Counted from the first letter of the stretch, positions 1 through 8,838 are shown. The stretch is DNA of 15,136 bases from CAZERD01 sp964515405 (GCA_964515405.1 CAZERD010000035.1:1-15136); one strand, 5' to 3'. A program made the numbers and translations. The notes: generated from the letters alone by a model not told the origin.

Positions 1-827
<827 letters not shown>

Positions 828-916
828 AAAATCAAAGCACACAGTGCAATGGATTTTAAACACGCTCACCTGGGTCCGCTCATCCATCCTATAGCTTTTT
901 AGAAGAACATGTCCCA

Positions 917-938
917 CCTGTGATGGGCACACCACAGG
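917..938 (-). other. rRNA leader hairpin
   Basis: On the minus strand CCTGTGGTG and CATCACAGG flank a 4-base loop (TGCC). This gives a 9-bp stem with one G:U pair, about 90 bases upstream of the predicted mature 16S 5' end and just after the predicted transcription start. No T-tract follows it, so it does not look like a terminator. It could be part of leader folding or of an antitermination signal. Its function is inferred only from position. Confidence 0.45.
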
Positions 939-952
939 AGCGACGGGACTGG

Positions 953-981
953 AGTTTACACATTAAGAGGGGGGTTGTCAA
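953..981 (-). promoter_or_regulatory. sigma70-type promoter of the rRNA operon
   Basis: On the minus strand a perfect -35 box TTGACA (976-981) is followed by a 17-base spacer and the -10 box TAAACT (953-958, 4 of 6 consensus positions). Transcription would start near 946, giving a leader of about 120 bases before mature 16S. The -35 box lies 14 bases past the stop codon of the M48 protease gene. No terminator is visible between that gene and this promoter, so upstream transcripts could run into the rRNA. Confidence 0.72.
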
Positions 982-995
982 GGGGAAAATTCAAC

Positions 996-2240
996 TCATT
1001 TCATCCCTTTACACTCTTCTAATTTCCTCAATCTAAGCAAAATCGGCGGATGAGAATACCTAAATACAACACTTAGCGGGTGAGGGCAAGGGTTCACAGC
1101 ATTATCCTTGTAAAGTTCCGTTAGAGCTCTAATGAAAGAATGAGGGGTGCCCGTAACATCAACCGCGTATCTATCCGCGTCAAACTCGTGTTTTCTGGAG
1201 ATTGCCATAACCAATGGATTAACCAAAAACAATGCAGCAGAAACAATCATAAAAACAACAAGCAAAGAACAAGGAAAATTATATGGTAAACCAAGCGCCA
1301 CACACATCCACTTTAAATTCACCAAACCATAGGACATATAGAGAACAACAAACACAACCACAGTGCTAACAAAAATCATCTTGGGAATATGCCCAAGCTT
1401 GTAATGCCCAAGTTCATGGGCGAAAACACAAACTATTTCATCTACAGATAAACTCTCTATCAATGTGTCAAATAGAACCACCCTTTTTTTATTGCCAACA
1501 CCCGCAAAATAGGCATTTGTATGCTTAGATTTCTTGGAAGCTTCCATTACGTAAATTCCTCTCAGCTTGGACCCGACCATATCAAACAACCTTTCTATTC
1601 GCTCCCTTAGTTCTACACTCTCAAGTTCGTGAAATTTATAGAATAACGGTGCAACAAACGATGGGTAAATATAGACAACAAACACATTAAACATGGATAT
1701 AAACAAAGCAACATACACCCACCACTTAGAATGACTCAAATCCACAAACAACACCACGACCCCCAATACCAACACCAGAACAACGCCCCCCAGAAAGCTG
1801 GATATAAACATGTCCCTCAGAAAGACTGTTAAACCTCCAGTATAGAACCCATGCCTCTTTTCCACCTCAAACGTATCCAAAGCATCAAAAAAAGCTCCCA
1901 CCAAAGCAACAATACCCTCAATGATTACAAACATAATTACAGTCTTCCAGAACAAACCACAAACGCCGCTTTCCAGCACAACAGCAACGTACTTTACAAA
2001 ACCCAAAACAAATAGCGCAATCAACACTACACCATTTACAAGTTTTCTTACAGCCCTACAAACAAGCTTGTCCTTCTGGTACGAAACCATCCTTCTAAAT
2101 TGCTTCTCGTCATACACACCTATATCATCCGCTGACTTACAACGCCCAAGACTAAATAGATCCAGAACATCAAGCAAAGCATCAAATAAGAAAACAAAGA
2201 AAACAAACAGCAGGATTAGATATCCACCCGTGCTCATCAC
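996..2240 (-). CDS. M48 family (Ste24-type) integral membrane metalloprotease
   Basis: This is a 414-residue membrane zinc protease of the Ste24/CAAX-protease-1 type (M48A). Hydrophobic segments lie near residues 6-29, 67-90, 100-120, 150-167, 173-195, 288-305 and 324-345. The zinc motif HELGH is at 275-279 and the third ligand region, HEFDAD, at 351-356. The C-terminal SHPP motif (396-399), followed by a basic-acidic helix, is typical of Ste24. The length matches the family. Bacterial members are thought to act in membrane-protein quality control, since bacteria generally lack CAAX prenylation. The GTG start follows the dsrN stop by one base; an ATG one codon further in is an alternative start. 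No strong ribosome site is visible, which suggests coupling to dsrN translation. A direct role in sulfur metabolism is not known. Confidence 0.93.
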   Translation of the reverse strand: MMSTGGYLILLFVFFVFLFDALLDVLDLFSLGRCKSADDIGVYDEKQFRRMVSYQKDKLVCRAVRKLVNGVVLIALFVLGFVKYVAVVLESGVCGLFWKTVIMFVIIEGIVALVGAFFDALDTFEVEKRHGFYTGGLTVFLRDMFISSFLGGVVLVLVLGVVVLFVDLSHSKWWVYVALFISMFNVFVVYIYPSFVAPLFYKFHELESVELRERIERLFDMVGSKLRGIYVMEASKKSKHTNAYFAGVGNKKRVVLFDTLIESLSVDEIVCVFAHELGHYKLGHIPKMIFVSTVVVFVVLYMSYGLVNLKWMCVALGLPYNFPCSLLVVFMIVSAALFLVNPLVMAISRKHEFDADRYAVDVTGTPHSFIRALTELYKDNAVNPCPHPLSVVFRYSHPPILLRLRKLEECKGMK

Positions 2241-2241
2241 C

Positions 2242-3612
2242 CTAAGAAACGGATTGGATAAACTCTACCCATTTTAGTAAAAACTCCGGAGAACCCGGTG
2301 AGTAAACATGAGTAAAAGAGGCCAAAGAATTCCGAACTACAATGCCGTCACAAGAACCATTAACACCAAATCCTCTCTCAACATTGAACGCACAATTTAA
2401 AAAACCAAAAACATCAAGCCTGGCATGATGAAACTCGTGTCCTCGAATCTCAGAAACGCCACCCCACCAATACCCATCTTCCACCAACGGTCTAAGTATA
2501 GTATAGCCGTGTCCTACAGGTTTCTTGCTAAACCTTACTCCAGCATCTACAACTCCTACCATCTTTCCATGCGATCTCTCAAACGAAACCTCCCTGGCAA
2601 GGTAAACTAAACCACCACACTCGGCATAAACGGGTAGTCCATCCATTATAAACTCTCTTACCTGGTTTCTTATCCCCACGTTTGCTTCCAGCTCCTCAAG
2701 AAAAATCTCTGGGAACCCACCTCCGATGTATAACGCATCCACTTCAGGTAGAGAAGAATCTCTCAATGGAGAAAAAAAACTTAAAACACCCCCACATAAC
2801 TCAAGTAATTCCAGATTATCATTATAATAAAAGTTGAAAGCTTCATCATAAGCCACTCCTATCCTCACACTGTGAGCCCTCCTACACCTCATTTGTTTGT
2901 AACCCGTGTCCTCTATCTCACCAGCCCTACCGGCGACAGAGATAATACCATCCAGATCAATAAACCCTTCAACAAGATCGGCTATGGAAGATACAATTTT
3001 CTCCCTATCACTTGGACTCAAAGTAGCAGATAAACCCAAATGTCTCTGTAGTATAGTAATCCCTTCATCCTCAGGAATAGCACCCAGTACCGGGATCCTC
3101 GTATACACCTCTATGGCTTTCCTGATTCGGCTCTCCTGCCGAGGATTCTGAACTCTATTCAGTATTACACCACCTATGGTAAGATTCCTGTCAAACTGCT
3201 GACAACCCAATACCACTGGAACAACAGTTCTGCCCATCTCCTTAACATCTATAACAAGCAACACAGGACTCACCAAAAGCCTAGCCAAAGAGGCATTGTC
3301 CGTACCACCCTCGGGTCTTATATCATCAAACAGGCCGTGATTACCTTCAATGACGGCAATATCAGCCCCCTGGCATTTATCCACAAAATAACCAACAATA
3401 TCCTTCCTGTTTAGGAAAAAGAAATCCAGATTTCTGCAGTACCTCCCCGAAGCCTGTGTATGCCACATCGGATCTATAAAATCGGGTCCCTTTTTAAAAG
3501 GCTGGACAACAAGCCCCCTCTCCCTCATAAGACGATTAACAGCAACAGCAACCGTCGTCTTTCCCGACGTTTTCTTTATAGCAGAAATATACACCCTCGG
3601 GATATTAGGCAT
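2242..3612 (-). CDS. dsrN: DsrN-type cobyrinate a,c-diamide synthase family amidase (probable siroheme amidase)
   Basis: This 456-residue protein has the two-domain layout of CbiA/CobB/DsrN. The N-terminal ATP-binding domain carries the loop TSGKTT at 15-20. The C-terminal class I glutamine amidotransferase domain (about 250-445) has GGGFPE at 297-302, the nucleophile Cys332 in AECGG, and a late His435 in the position of the catalytic His. CbiA amidates cobyrinate acetate groups. The DsrN branch is thought to amidate siroheme to the siroheme amide of dissimilatory sulfite reductases. DsrN is preferred here because the gene sits with dsrAB and siroheme genes and no other cobalamin gene is visible. 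It starts 10 bases after the receptor gene and is followed after one base by the protease gene. A weak AGAAGG element precedes the ATG. Confidence 0.88.
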   Translation of the reverse strand: MPNIPRVYISAIKKTSGKTTVAVAVNRLMRERGLVVQPFKKGPDFIDPMWHTQASGRYCRNLDFFFLNRKDIVGYFVDKCQGADIAVIEGNHGLFDDIRPEGGTDNASLARLLVSPVLLVIDVKEMGRTVVPVVLGCQQFDRNLTIGGVILNRVQNPRQESRIRKAIEVYTRIPVLGAIPEDEGITILQRHLGLSATLSPSDREKIVSSIADLVEGFIDLDGIISVAGRAGEIEDTGYKQMRCRRAHSVRIGVAYDEAFNFYYNDNLELLELCGGVLSFFSPLRDSSLPEVDALYIGGGFPEIFLEELEANVGIRNQVREFIMDGLPVYAECGGLVYLAREVSFERSHGKMVGVVDAGVRFSKKPVGHGYTILRPLVEDGYWWGGVSEIRGHEFHHARLDVFGFLNCAFNVERGFGVNGSCDGIVVRNSLASFTHVYSPGSPEFLLKWVEFIQSVS

Positions 3613-3622
3613 GACCTTCTAC

Positions 3623-5527
3623 TCAGGAGAAATCTTTCCCGTATATCTGCTTTACTATCCTCCTGACTATGTCAAAGGCAGAATCCTCTATTTCCACAAA
3701 CCTTGTATAGCCTTTGCTCATAGCATTGAGTACAGCAGGATCATCCAATTCAAACAGAGCTTTCTTTATTCTCTCTATCATCTCATCATCAACAAACGGA
3801 CTCACACACACAGGATACTGAGGGATCGGATCTGAAACCTTTATAGCCACCAACCCCTTATCCTTAAACTCGTCCAGTATCCCCTCCGTCATACCACCAG
3901 CATCAAATTCACCCTTTATAACAGCCTCAGCAACCTTATCATGGGCTCCCAAAAAATCATACTTGGCAAGGTCATTAAGCGAAACACCACTATCGATGAG
4001 TATCGCCATAGGAATAAGCGTTGACCCCGTTGATTTCTTGCTCCCAAAGGCAACCTTTTTCCCTTTTAAGTCAGACACAGATTTAATTCCAGAATCCTTG
4101 GAAGTTACAAGCACACTCCTAAACGTAGCTGATGTTCCTTTCTGAAAACACCCCAGAAGCCTCACACCATATTTATGTTTCGCCTCTATATAAACTGTAG
4201 GTGTAAGGTAAGCGAGCTCTGTTTTACCCGTACCTATTTCTTCTATTGCGCTTTCGTAGTCCTTAGCTACATGTATTATATAATTTGTGTTCAACCTCTT
4301 ATTGAGATAGGACACAAGCCCAGAGAACTTCTTATTCATCGTCACAGCATTCTCAAGAGGAACCACACCGAACATACGGAGCTTAAACTCACCTATTTCC
4401 TCAAGTAATTCCTTAGAAAGCCTATTAAACTCATTGACACTCGATGCTGTTTTTGAGGCGTTAGTCTTCACTTCCTCGTATACCTTCTCGATATTCTTCA
4501 CGTTTTCAGAGATGCTTATGATGCTAGAAGATTGCTCTTCAACTGCCGAAGCCATCTGCTCAACGGCTCGGTACACTTTTTCCGAACCTTCTCCTATGCG
4601 CGAAAGAGCTTGAGTCACCTCCTCCGCTATCTCGCTTATACTGCCAACCTTTTCCACAGTCGAGTCCATGAGGGAAGCTGAATCTCTTATCTGTGCTCTG
4701 AGGTTATCGGTAACAGACTCAATATTCTGAGTAGTCTGAACCGTCTTCTCAGACAGTTTTCTAACTTCATCCGCCACAACGGCAAAACCCCTACCAGCTT
4801 CACCTGCCCGTGCCGCCTCAATAGCAGCGTTCAAAGCGAGAAGGTTTATCTGATCCGCTATGTTTTGTATAAGAGCCATTATATCAGTGATGTAGTCCGC
4901 ATTTTTTTCTAGTTCCTTTATAGCACTCTGTGTGGCATTAACAGAACCTATGATACTCTCCAGCTTGCTAACAATCTGAGAAGAGATCCTATCTCCTTCT
5001 TCTGCCGTGGTCTCCGAAGCCACACGTGCCGAGTCAGCCGCCATCTGGATGCCACGGGATATATCATTTATGGTCTCACTGAACTCATTTAGAACACTAG
5101 ATACTTCCTGAATCTGTCTGCTTGTTTCATCCAAACCCTCAAATGTGGCTTGGGAAAATTTTGTTATCTCCTCAGTGTCATGGGCTATCTGACTCGCAGT
5201 ATTCACAGAACGACCTATAACACTATGGAGATCATCTATAAGGGCGTTAAACTGACTGGTAATGAGGTCAAAATCGCTTATTTTACACCTTTCCATGTGC
5301 CTTTTCAAATCCCTACTCTGCCTCAGTTCAGAAATACCTCTCACAAGAAATCTTATCCTTCCTCTGAGTATGGCAACAGCAGCAAACTCTGATATTACAA
5401 AAAACACAAAAATAACAGCCGAGAACACGAGACCGGACGATGTAAAACCAGCTACAATGTTGTAAACCACAAGAATAGCCACCAGAACTATGAACTTCAC
5501 ACCCTCAAACAACTTCACACTATCCAT
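3623..5527 (-). CDS. methyl-accepting chemotaxis protein fused to a C-terminal PhnD-like substrate-binding domain
   Basis: This is a 634-residue chimeric receptor. Two hydrophobic segments (about 11-29 and 32-54) form a membrane hairpin with almost no periplasmic loop. A HAMP-like linker follows (55-106), then a long coiled-coil MCP signalling domain (about 107-375). Its conserved tip (about 217-262) includes INLLALNAAIEAARAGEAGR and GFAVVADEVRKLSEKT. Residues about 385-630 resemble the phosphate/phosphonate-binding PhnD family (PF12974-like): KDYESAIEEI at 422-431, LKGKKVAFGSKKSTGST at 487-503, GAHDKVAEAV at 527-536 and GEFDAGGM at 539-546. No signal or membrane segment precedes this domain, so the topology puts it in the cytoplasm. 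The gene lies between sirC and dsrN with gaps of 16 and 10 bases, so it belongs to the same transcript. PhnD-like domains also sense tetrathionate in TtrS kinases, so a sulfur-compound ligand is plausible but unproven. Confidence 0.92.
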   Translation of the reverse strand: MDSVKLFEGVKFIVLVAILVVYNIVAGFTSSGLVFSAVIFVFFVISEFAAVAILRGRIRFLVRGISELRQSRDLKRHMERCKISDFDLITSQFNALIDDLHSVIGRSVNTASQIAHDTEEITKFSQATFEGLDETSRQIQEVSSVLNEFSETINDISRGIQMAADSARVASETTAEEGDRISSQIVSKLESIIGSVNATQSAIKELEKNADYITDIMALIQNIADQINLLALNAAIEAARAGEAGRGFAVVADEVRKLSEKTVQTTQNIESVTDNLRAQIRDSASLMDSTVEKVGSISEIAEEVTQALSRIGEGSEKVYRAVEQMASAVEEQSSSIISISENVKNIEKVYEEVKTNASKTASSVNEFNRLSKELLEEIGEFKLRMFGVVPLENAVTMNKKFSGLVSYLNKRLNTNYIIHVAKDYESAIEEIGTGKTELAYLTPTVYIEAKHKYGVRLLGCFQKGTSATFRSVLVTSKDSGIKSVSDLKGKKVAFGSKKSTGSTLIPMAILIDSGVSLNDLAKYDFLGAHDKVAEAVIKGEFDAGGMTEGILDEFKDKGLVAIKVSDPIPQYPVCVSPFVDDEMIERIKKALFELDDPAVLNAMSKGYTRFVEIEDSAFDIVRRIVKQIYGKDFS

Positions 5528-5543
5528 GGCATTACCTACACTT

Positions 5544-6092
5544 TCATGGAATCCTCTTCCTCACAGTCTCCCTTATTACCCTCTCCTTATCTTCAACACT
5601 GGATTTTCTAAGTCCCGCTACCTCCTCAACTACGTTACCAATGTCAGGCGGCAACACCCCCTCCACTAATTCCCTTATCCTTTTTGAAACCGCAGGAGCT
5701 CTTCCCGAAGTCGAAATCCCCACTGAGAGAGCTCCTCTCACAACAACAGACGGAAAAATAAACGAACAGTACTTCGGACTGTCCACGCAATTAACAGGTA
5801 TCCCCCTACGGAGGCACTCCTTAAATATGGAGGCCTGCAACCCTATATCATCCACAGCTACCACCACAAGATCATTTCCCTCCAAATCACCCTTTTCAAA
5901 GGGTCTCTCACTCAGAGAAACAGAGCCTTCCTCCGCGAGTCCCCTGATAAAATCGGAACTCCTCTTTGTCACAACCCTTATACGCGGTTCAAAAAGCAAC
6001 AGCGTTTTTATCTTCCTTGAAGCTACAACACCCCCTCCCACCACAAGGACATTCTTGCCCTTTAGGTTCACAAAGAGGGGGAAAAAAGCCAT
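5544..6092 (-). CDS. sirC: precorrin-2 dehydrogenase / sirohydrochlorin ferrochelatase (SirC/Met8/CysG-N type)
   Basis: This 182-residue enzyme oxidises precorrin-2 to sirohydrochlorin with NAD+. Related bifunctional members also insert iron to give siroheme. The N-terminal Rossmann loop GGGVVASRK is at 19-27. The catalytic Asp104 lies in NCVDSPKYCSFIFPS, matching the invariant Asp of the CysG N-domain and Met8p. ISTSGRAPAVSKRIRE at 126-141 is the conserved dimerisation and active-site helix. The length equals a stand-alone SirC lacking the methyltransferase half, and the methyltransferase is encoded at the other end of this cluster (13713-15110). Whether it also chelates iron cannot be read from sequence, but no separate chelatase is visible. 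It starts 6 bases after the dsrE-like stop, with AAGG upstream of the ATG. Confidence 0.93.
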   Translation of the reverse strand: MAFFPLFVNLKGKNVLVVGGGVVASRKIKTLLLFEPRIRVVTKRSSDFIRGLAEEGSVSLSERPFEKGDLEGNDLVVVAVDDIGLQASIFKECLRRGIPVNCVDSPKYCSFIFPSVVVRGALSVGISTSGRAPAVSKRIRELVEGVLPPDIGNVVEEVAGLRKSSVEDKERVIRETVRKRIP

Positions 6093-6098
6093 CCTACC

Positions 6099-6527
6099 TT
6101 AGGTAAAGATTATATGTTGAGCGTCATCAGAGAGGGTATAGAACTGACCCACAGACAGCACACCATCTATCTCGGGCCAAAAATCCTCATCCTTCACACC
6201 CCACATATCAGCGGTAGCCCTGCATGCATATATCTTGCCGCCTGCATCGTGTATCATCTCGATGAACTCCCGGACAGTAGGTATATCAAACTTCTCCATA
6301 ATCTGCTTAAACTGTTCCAGCGTAAACCCTGAATCAGGCTTAGCAAGAGGTAGGTTATCCATTTTCTTATCAATTATCACATCCAAACCATATGATGTGA
6401 AAAACATCAAAACATCTATCCCCTCCATCCTTGCCCCATTAGCCATTATCAATCCAGGTAATACATCTTCTATACCGTTCTTAGAGACTATAATAGAAAT
6501 TTTCTTTATATTCCTCTCCTTTTTCAC
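6099..6527 (-). CDS. DsrE/DsrF/DrsH-like sulfur-carrier family protein
   Basis: This 142-residue soluble protein has the DsrE-like fold: a first beta strand (KKISIIVS), an early helix with GLIMANGARMEG, the strand VLMFFTSYGLDV at 39-50, and GGKIYACRATADMWGV at 96-111. Cys102 is the only cysteine and sits where DsrE2/DsrE3/TusD-type proteins carry their persulfide. The terminal part, IDGVLSVGQFYTL, also matches the family. Relatives pass sulfur as a persulfide between TusA, rhodanese and DsrC/TusE. No dsrF or dsrH partner is next to it, so it is not the DsrEFH complex of sulfur oxidisers. The gene begins with GTG, 25 bases after dsrK. It may load or unload the single-Cys DsrC homologue of this locus, which is inference. 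Confidence 0.85.
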   Translation of the reverse strand: MKKERNIKKISIIVSKNGIEDVLPGLIMANGARMEGIDVLMFFTSYGLDVIIDKKMDNLPLAKPDSGFTLEQFKQIMEKFDIPTVREFIEMIHDAGGKIYACRATADMWGVKDEDFWPEIDGVLSVGQFYTLSDDAQHIIFT

Positions 6528-6532
6528 GCTCC

Positions 6533-6538
6533 ACCTCC
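6533..6538 (-). promoter_or_regulatory. ribosome binding site deciding the GTG start of the dsrE-like gene
   Basis: GGAGGT on the minus strand lies 5 bases upstream of the GTG at 6525-6527. It supports this GTG as the true start despite the non-ATG codon. Confidence 0.7.
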
Positions 6539-6552
6539 GAATGTTTTTTTAT

Positions 6553-8025
6553 CTACAGAACAAGTGCATATCCAACAAGCTGATGAATACCACCGACCCA
6601 ATCTCTATCAAACCCGTACAATGGAAACATAGCATGGAACTGAGTTTTACATATAGCACATATTGTGGCAAAGAAATTCACGTTGTACTTATCCACTACC
6701 TCCTTGAAAGCTTGCATCCTAGGCATAACACCGTTTATCCTGACCTGCATTATTTCATCCGTCAGTAAACCAGCCCCAGCACCACAACAGTAAGTCTTAG
6801 CCTTTATAGCATCCTCTCTCATGTCAACGTAGTGATTTGCCACAGATTTTATCAATTCCCTAGGGATGGTGAACTGATCCCCAGGCTTAGGACCCATCCT
6901 CGAAGCCCTCGCCACATTGCATGGATCATGATACGTGATCACCTTATCATCGTTAGCAGTCTTGTCTATCTTGAGCACGTTATCCTTGATCAGACCAAGC
7001 GTAAACTCACATATATGGGACGGCTGTGCGTAACGGCTATCCAGGAAGTCAAACGGGCCGTTCATGGTGTTCGAAAAATCGTAAGCGGCTCTCCATGCAT
7101 GGCCACATTCCCCTATTATAACCCTCTTGACCTTCAGCTCTCTGGCTGCATCCCATATCCTCTTGTTTATCTCCCTTGTGTTATACCAGCTCCCCAAAAA
7201 CATTCCAAAGTTTCCTGCCTCAGAAGCATAGGATGAAAGCGTATAGCTTATACCAGCCTGATAAAATACCTTAGCATACCCCAGAAGAGACTCTATATGA
7301 GGCAAAGCAAAGAAATCTGCGGAAGGAGGAACAAGCAAAACCTCAGCTCCCTCTTCATCAAGGGGTATCCTTATATCCTTGCCCGTCTCAAATTTCAAAT
7401 CTTCTTCAAGCTCCTCAAGCGTGTTCTTCAATGCATCGCGCTCTATACCGATATTGTTACCGGTCTTATACACCTGATGAACAGTATCTGTAGCATATTT
7501 CTCTCCCAAGCCCACCGAATCCATTATCTCACGTGCTGCCATTGTAATCTCTGCCGTATCTATTCCGTACGGGCAGAAATATGCACACCTTCTACACTCA
7601 GAACACTGATAGAAGTAACAGTACCACTTTCTCAACACTTCCTCGTTGAGTTCCCAGCTCGCCCCTGCTTTACCGGCTGGTGCAAAGTAATGTCTATATA
7701 CCCTTCTCAGTAGTTCAGCCCTCCCTACCGGGGTATTATTTATATCACCAGAACCTAAGAAAAACTGGCACTTATCTGTACAGGCACCACACCTGACACA
7801 TATATCCATATAATCTCTCAAGGCCTTATTGTTATCCAGAAGCTGTTTAAACACACCTATAGCTTTTTCCTGCCACCCCTTCTGAAGATTTGGCGGAAAT
7901 CCCAGAGCTATCATATCCTCTTCCCTAGCTGTAAATGTAAACTCTGTACCCGCTATACCAGGTGACACCCTGGGGGGCTTAATCTCCCCGGTCAGCTTAT
8001 GAATATGATACTTTTCCTTAGCCAT
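6553..8025 (-). CDS. dsrK: DsrK, HdrD-like catalytic iron-sulfur subunit of the DsrMK menaquinol:DsrC oxidoreductase
   Basis: This 490-residue cytoplasmic subunit is thought to reduce the DsrC trisulfide or disulfide with electrons from DsrM. Two [4Fe-4S] ferredoxin motifs are visible: CVRCGACTDKC (Cys76, 79, 82, 86) and CSECRRCAYFC (Cys141, 144, 147, 151). The C-terminal CCG-type site for a noncubane cluster includes GECGHAW (Cys307), HDPCN (Cys369), YCCGAG (Cys413, 414) and CAIC (Cys456, 459). This spacing follows the HdrB/HdrD pattern. Length and motif order agree with DsrK. GGAGG lies 6 bases before the ATG, and the gap to dsrM is 12 bases. The expected substrate DsrC, as encoded here, lacks one of the two cysteines needed for an internal disulfide. 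Confidence 0.96.
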   Translation of the reverse strand: MAKEKYHIHKLTGEIKPPRVSPGIAGTEFTFTAREEDMIALGFPPNLQKGWQEKAIGVFKQLLDNNKALRDYMDICVRCGACTDKCQFFLGSGDINNTPVGRAELLRRVYRHYFAPAGKAGASWELNEEVLRKWYCYFYQCSECRRCAYFCPYGIDTAEITMAAREIMDSVGLGEKYATDTVHQVYKTGNNIGIERDALKNTLEELEEDLKFETGKDIRIPLDEEGAEVLLVPPSADFFALPHIESLLGYAKVFYQAGISYTLSSYASEAGNFGMFLGSWYNTREINKRIWDAARELKVKRVIIGECGHAWRAAYDFSNTMNGPFDFLDSRYAQPSHICEFTLGLIKDNVLKIDKTANDDKVITYHDPCNVARASRMGPKPGDQFTIPRELIKSVANHYVDMREDAIKAKTYCCGAGAGLLTDEIMQVRINGVMPRMQAFKEVVDKYNVNFFATICAICKTQFHAMFPLYGFDRDWVGGIHQLVGYALVL

Positions 8026-8037
8026 GATTGCCTCCGT

Positions 8038-8808
8038 TTAAATTGTTAACCTCTCAGCTCTTTCATCAAAGTGTCTCTTCTCCCTCGGATTATCAGACAT
8101 GGCTATTGTTGGACTGAAGAATATACCCACAAAGTGCATGATCTTACTAAAAGGTATATAACCTATCAGGAGAAGAACCAGAGAGTAATGGAACAGGAAA
8201 AACAAATTCGTAGGCACATTTACTGGCCTAAACTCCAGTAACCTGTTGAAAAACACATCAAGCTGCAACACAGCTTGCTCAAGTTGAGCAGCCGGTTGAA
8301 AAATTATTTCAGATAAACCCGCTATTGTGATAGCCATCAACAGAATCAATATAAAGTAATCTGCAAACACACTTACAAACTTCACCCTGTCTATAAAGAT
8401 CCTTCTGAAAAATAGATACAGTAGAGATATCAACATCAACGTACCAAAAAACACACCTATGGGGATCAAGGCATTATACCAAGCCGGTGGATGCCCATGC
8501 GAAAAATCATAAACATAGTGTCTCAAAAGATGCTGCAACATGACCACAGCAAGAGACACATGAAACACATACCCTGCAAGCCACAGGGATTTATCAGACC
8601 TATAAAGCGTCTTAAAGAAGAAAACCTCTCCCATTACCCTCCAGAAGGCACCCCATGATGTTTTTGGTGCAGGGGTAACAGGTATTTTAACACACATAGG
8701 CGTCTTGGCATAAAGGATTATTCTCCATACAACCCCAACAATAAATATCAGGAAAGCGGCATAGGTCAAAACCACATAAATCAAGCTCACAAAACTCAAA
8801 TCTCCCAT
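8038..8808 (-). CDS. dsrM: DsrM, NarI-like cytochrome b membrane subunit of DsrMK
   Basis: This 256-residue membrane protein has about five transmembrane helices (near 8-33, 76-98, 114-134, 148-168 and 203-225). It resembles NarI/HdrE-type di-heme cytochrome b. Candidate heme ligands are His83, His93 and His97 in the second helix and His207 and His225 in the fifth. DsrM would oxidise menaquinol and pass electrons to DsrK, encoded 12 bases downstream. The protein appears shorter than many DsrM proteins of the five-subunit DsrMKJOP complex, and no dsrJ, dsrO or dsrP occurs in the window, so a two-subunit DsrMK complex is likely. GGGAGG about 8 bases before the ATG supports this start. A strong hairpin terminator lies between dsrC and this gene. 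Confidence 0.92.
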   Translation of the reverse strand: MGDLSFVSLIYVVLTYAAFLIFIVGVVWRIILYAKTPMCVKIPVTPAPKTSWGAFWRVMGEVFFFKTLYRSDKSLWLAGYVFHVSLAVVMLQHLLRHYVYDFSHGHPPAWYNALIPIGVFFGTLMLISLLYLFFRRIFIDRVKFVSVFADYFILILLMAITIAGLSEIIFQPAAQLEQAVLQLDVFFNRLLEFRPVNVPTNLFFLFHYSLVLLLIGYIPFSKIMHFVGIFFSPTIAMSDNPREKRHFDERAERLTI

Positions 8809-8838
8809 CTTTCCAGCCTCCCTTTTTTCAGAACGAGG

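Noticed and set aside
2242..3612. Role in cobalamin synthesis (CbiA/CobB)
   Set aside because: No other cobalamin-specific gene is visible, and the context is dsr plus siroheme, which favours DsrN. A dual role cannot be excluded.
5641..6102. Plus-strand frame of 153 codons opposite the precorrin-2 dehydrogenase
   Set aside because: It is antisense to a gene with clear family motifs, and its translation shows no recognisable domain. The other long plus-strand frames (6235-6768, 8926-9555, 12577-13125, 14251-14784) were dropped for the same reason.
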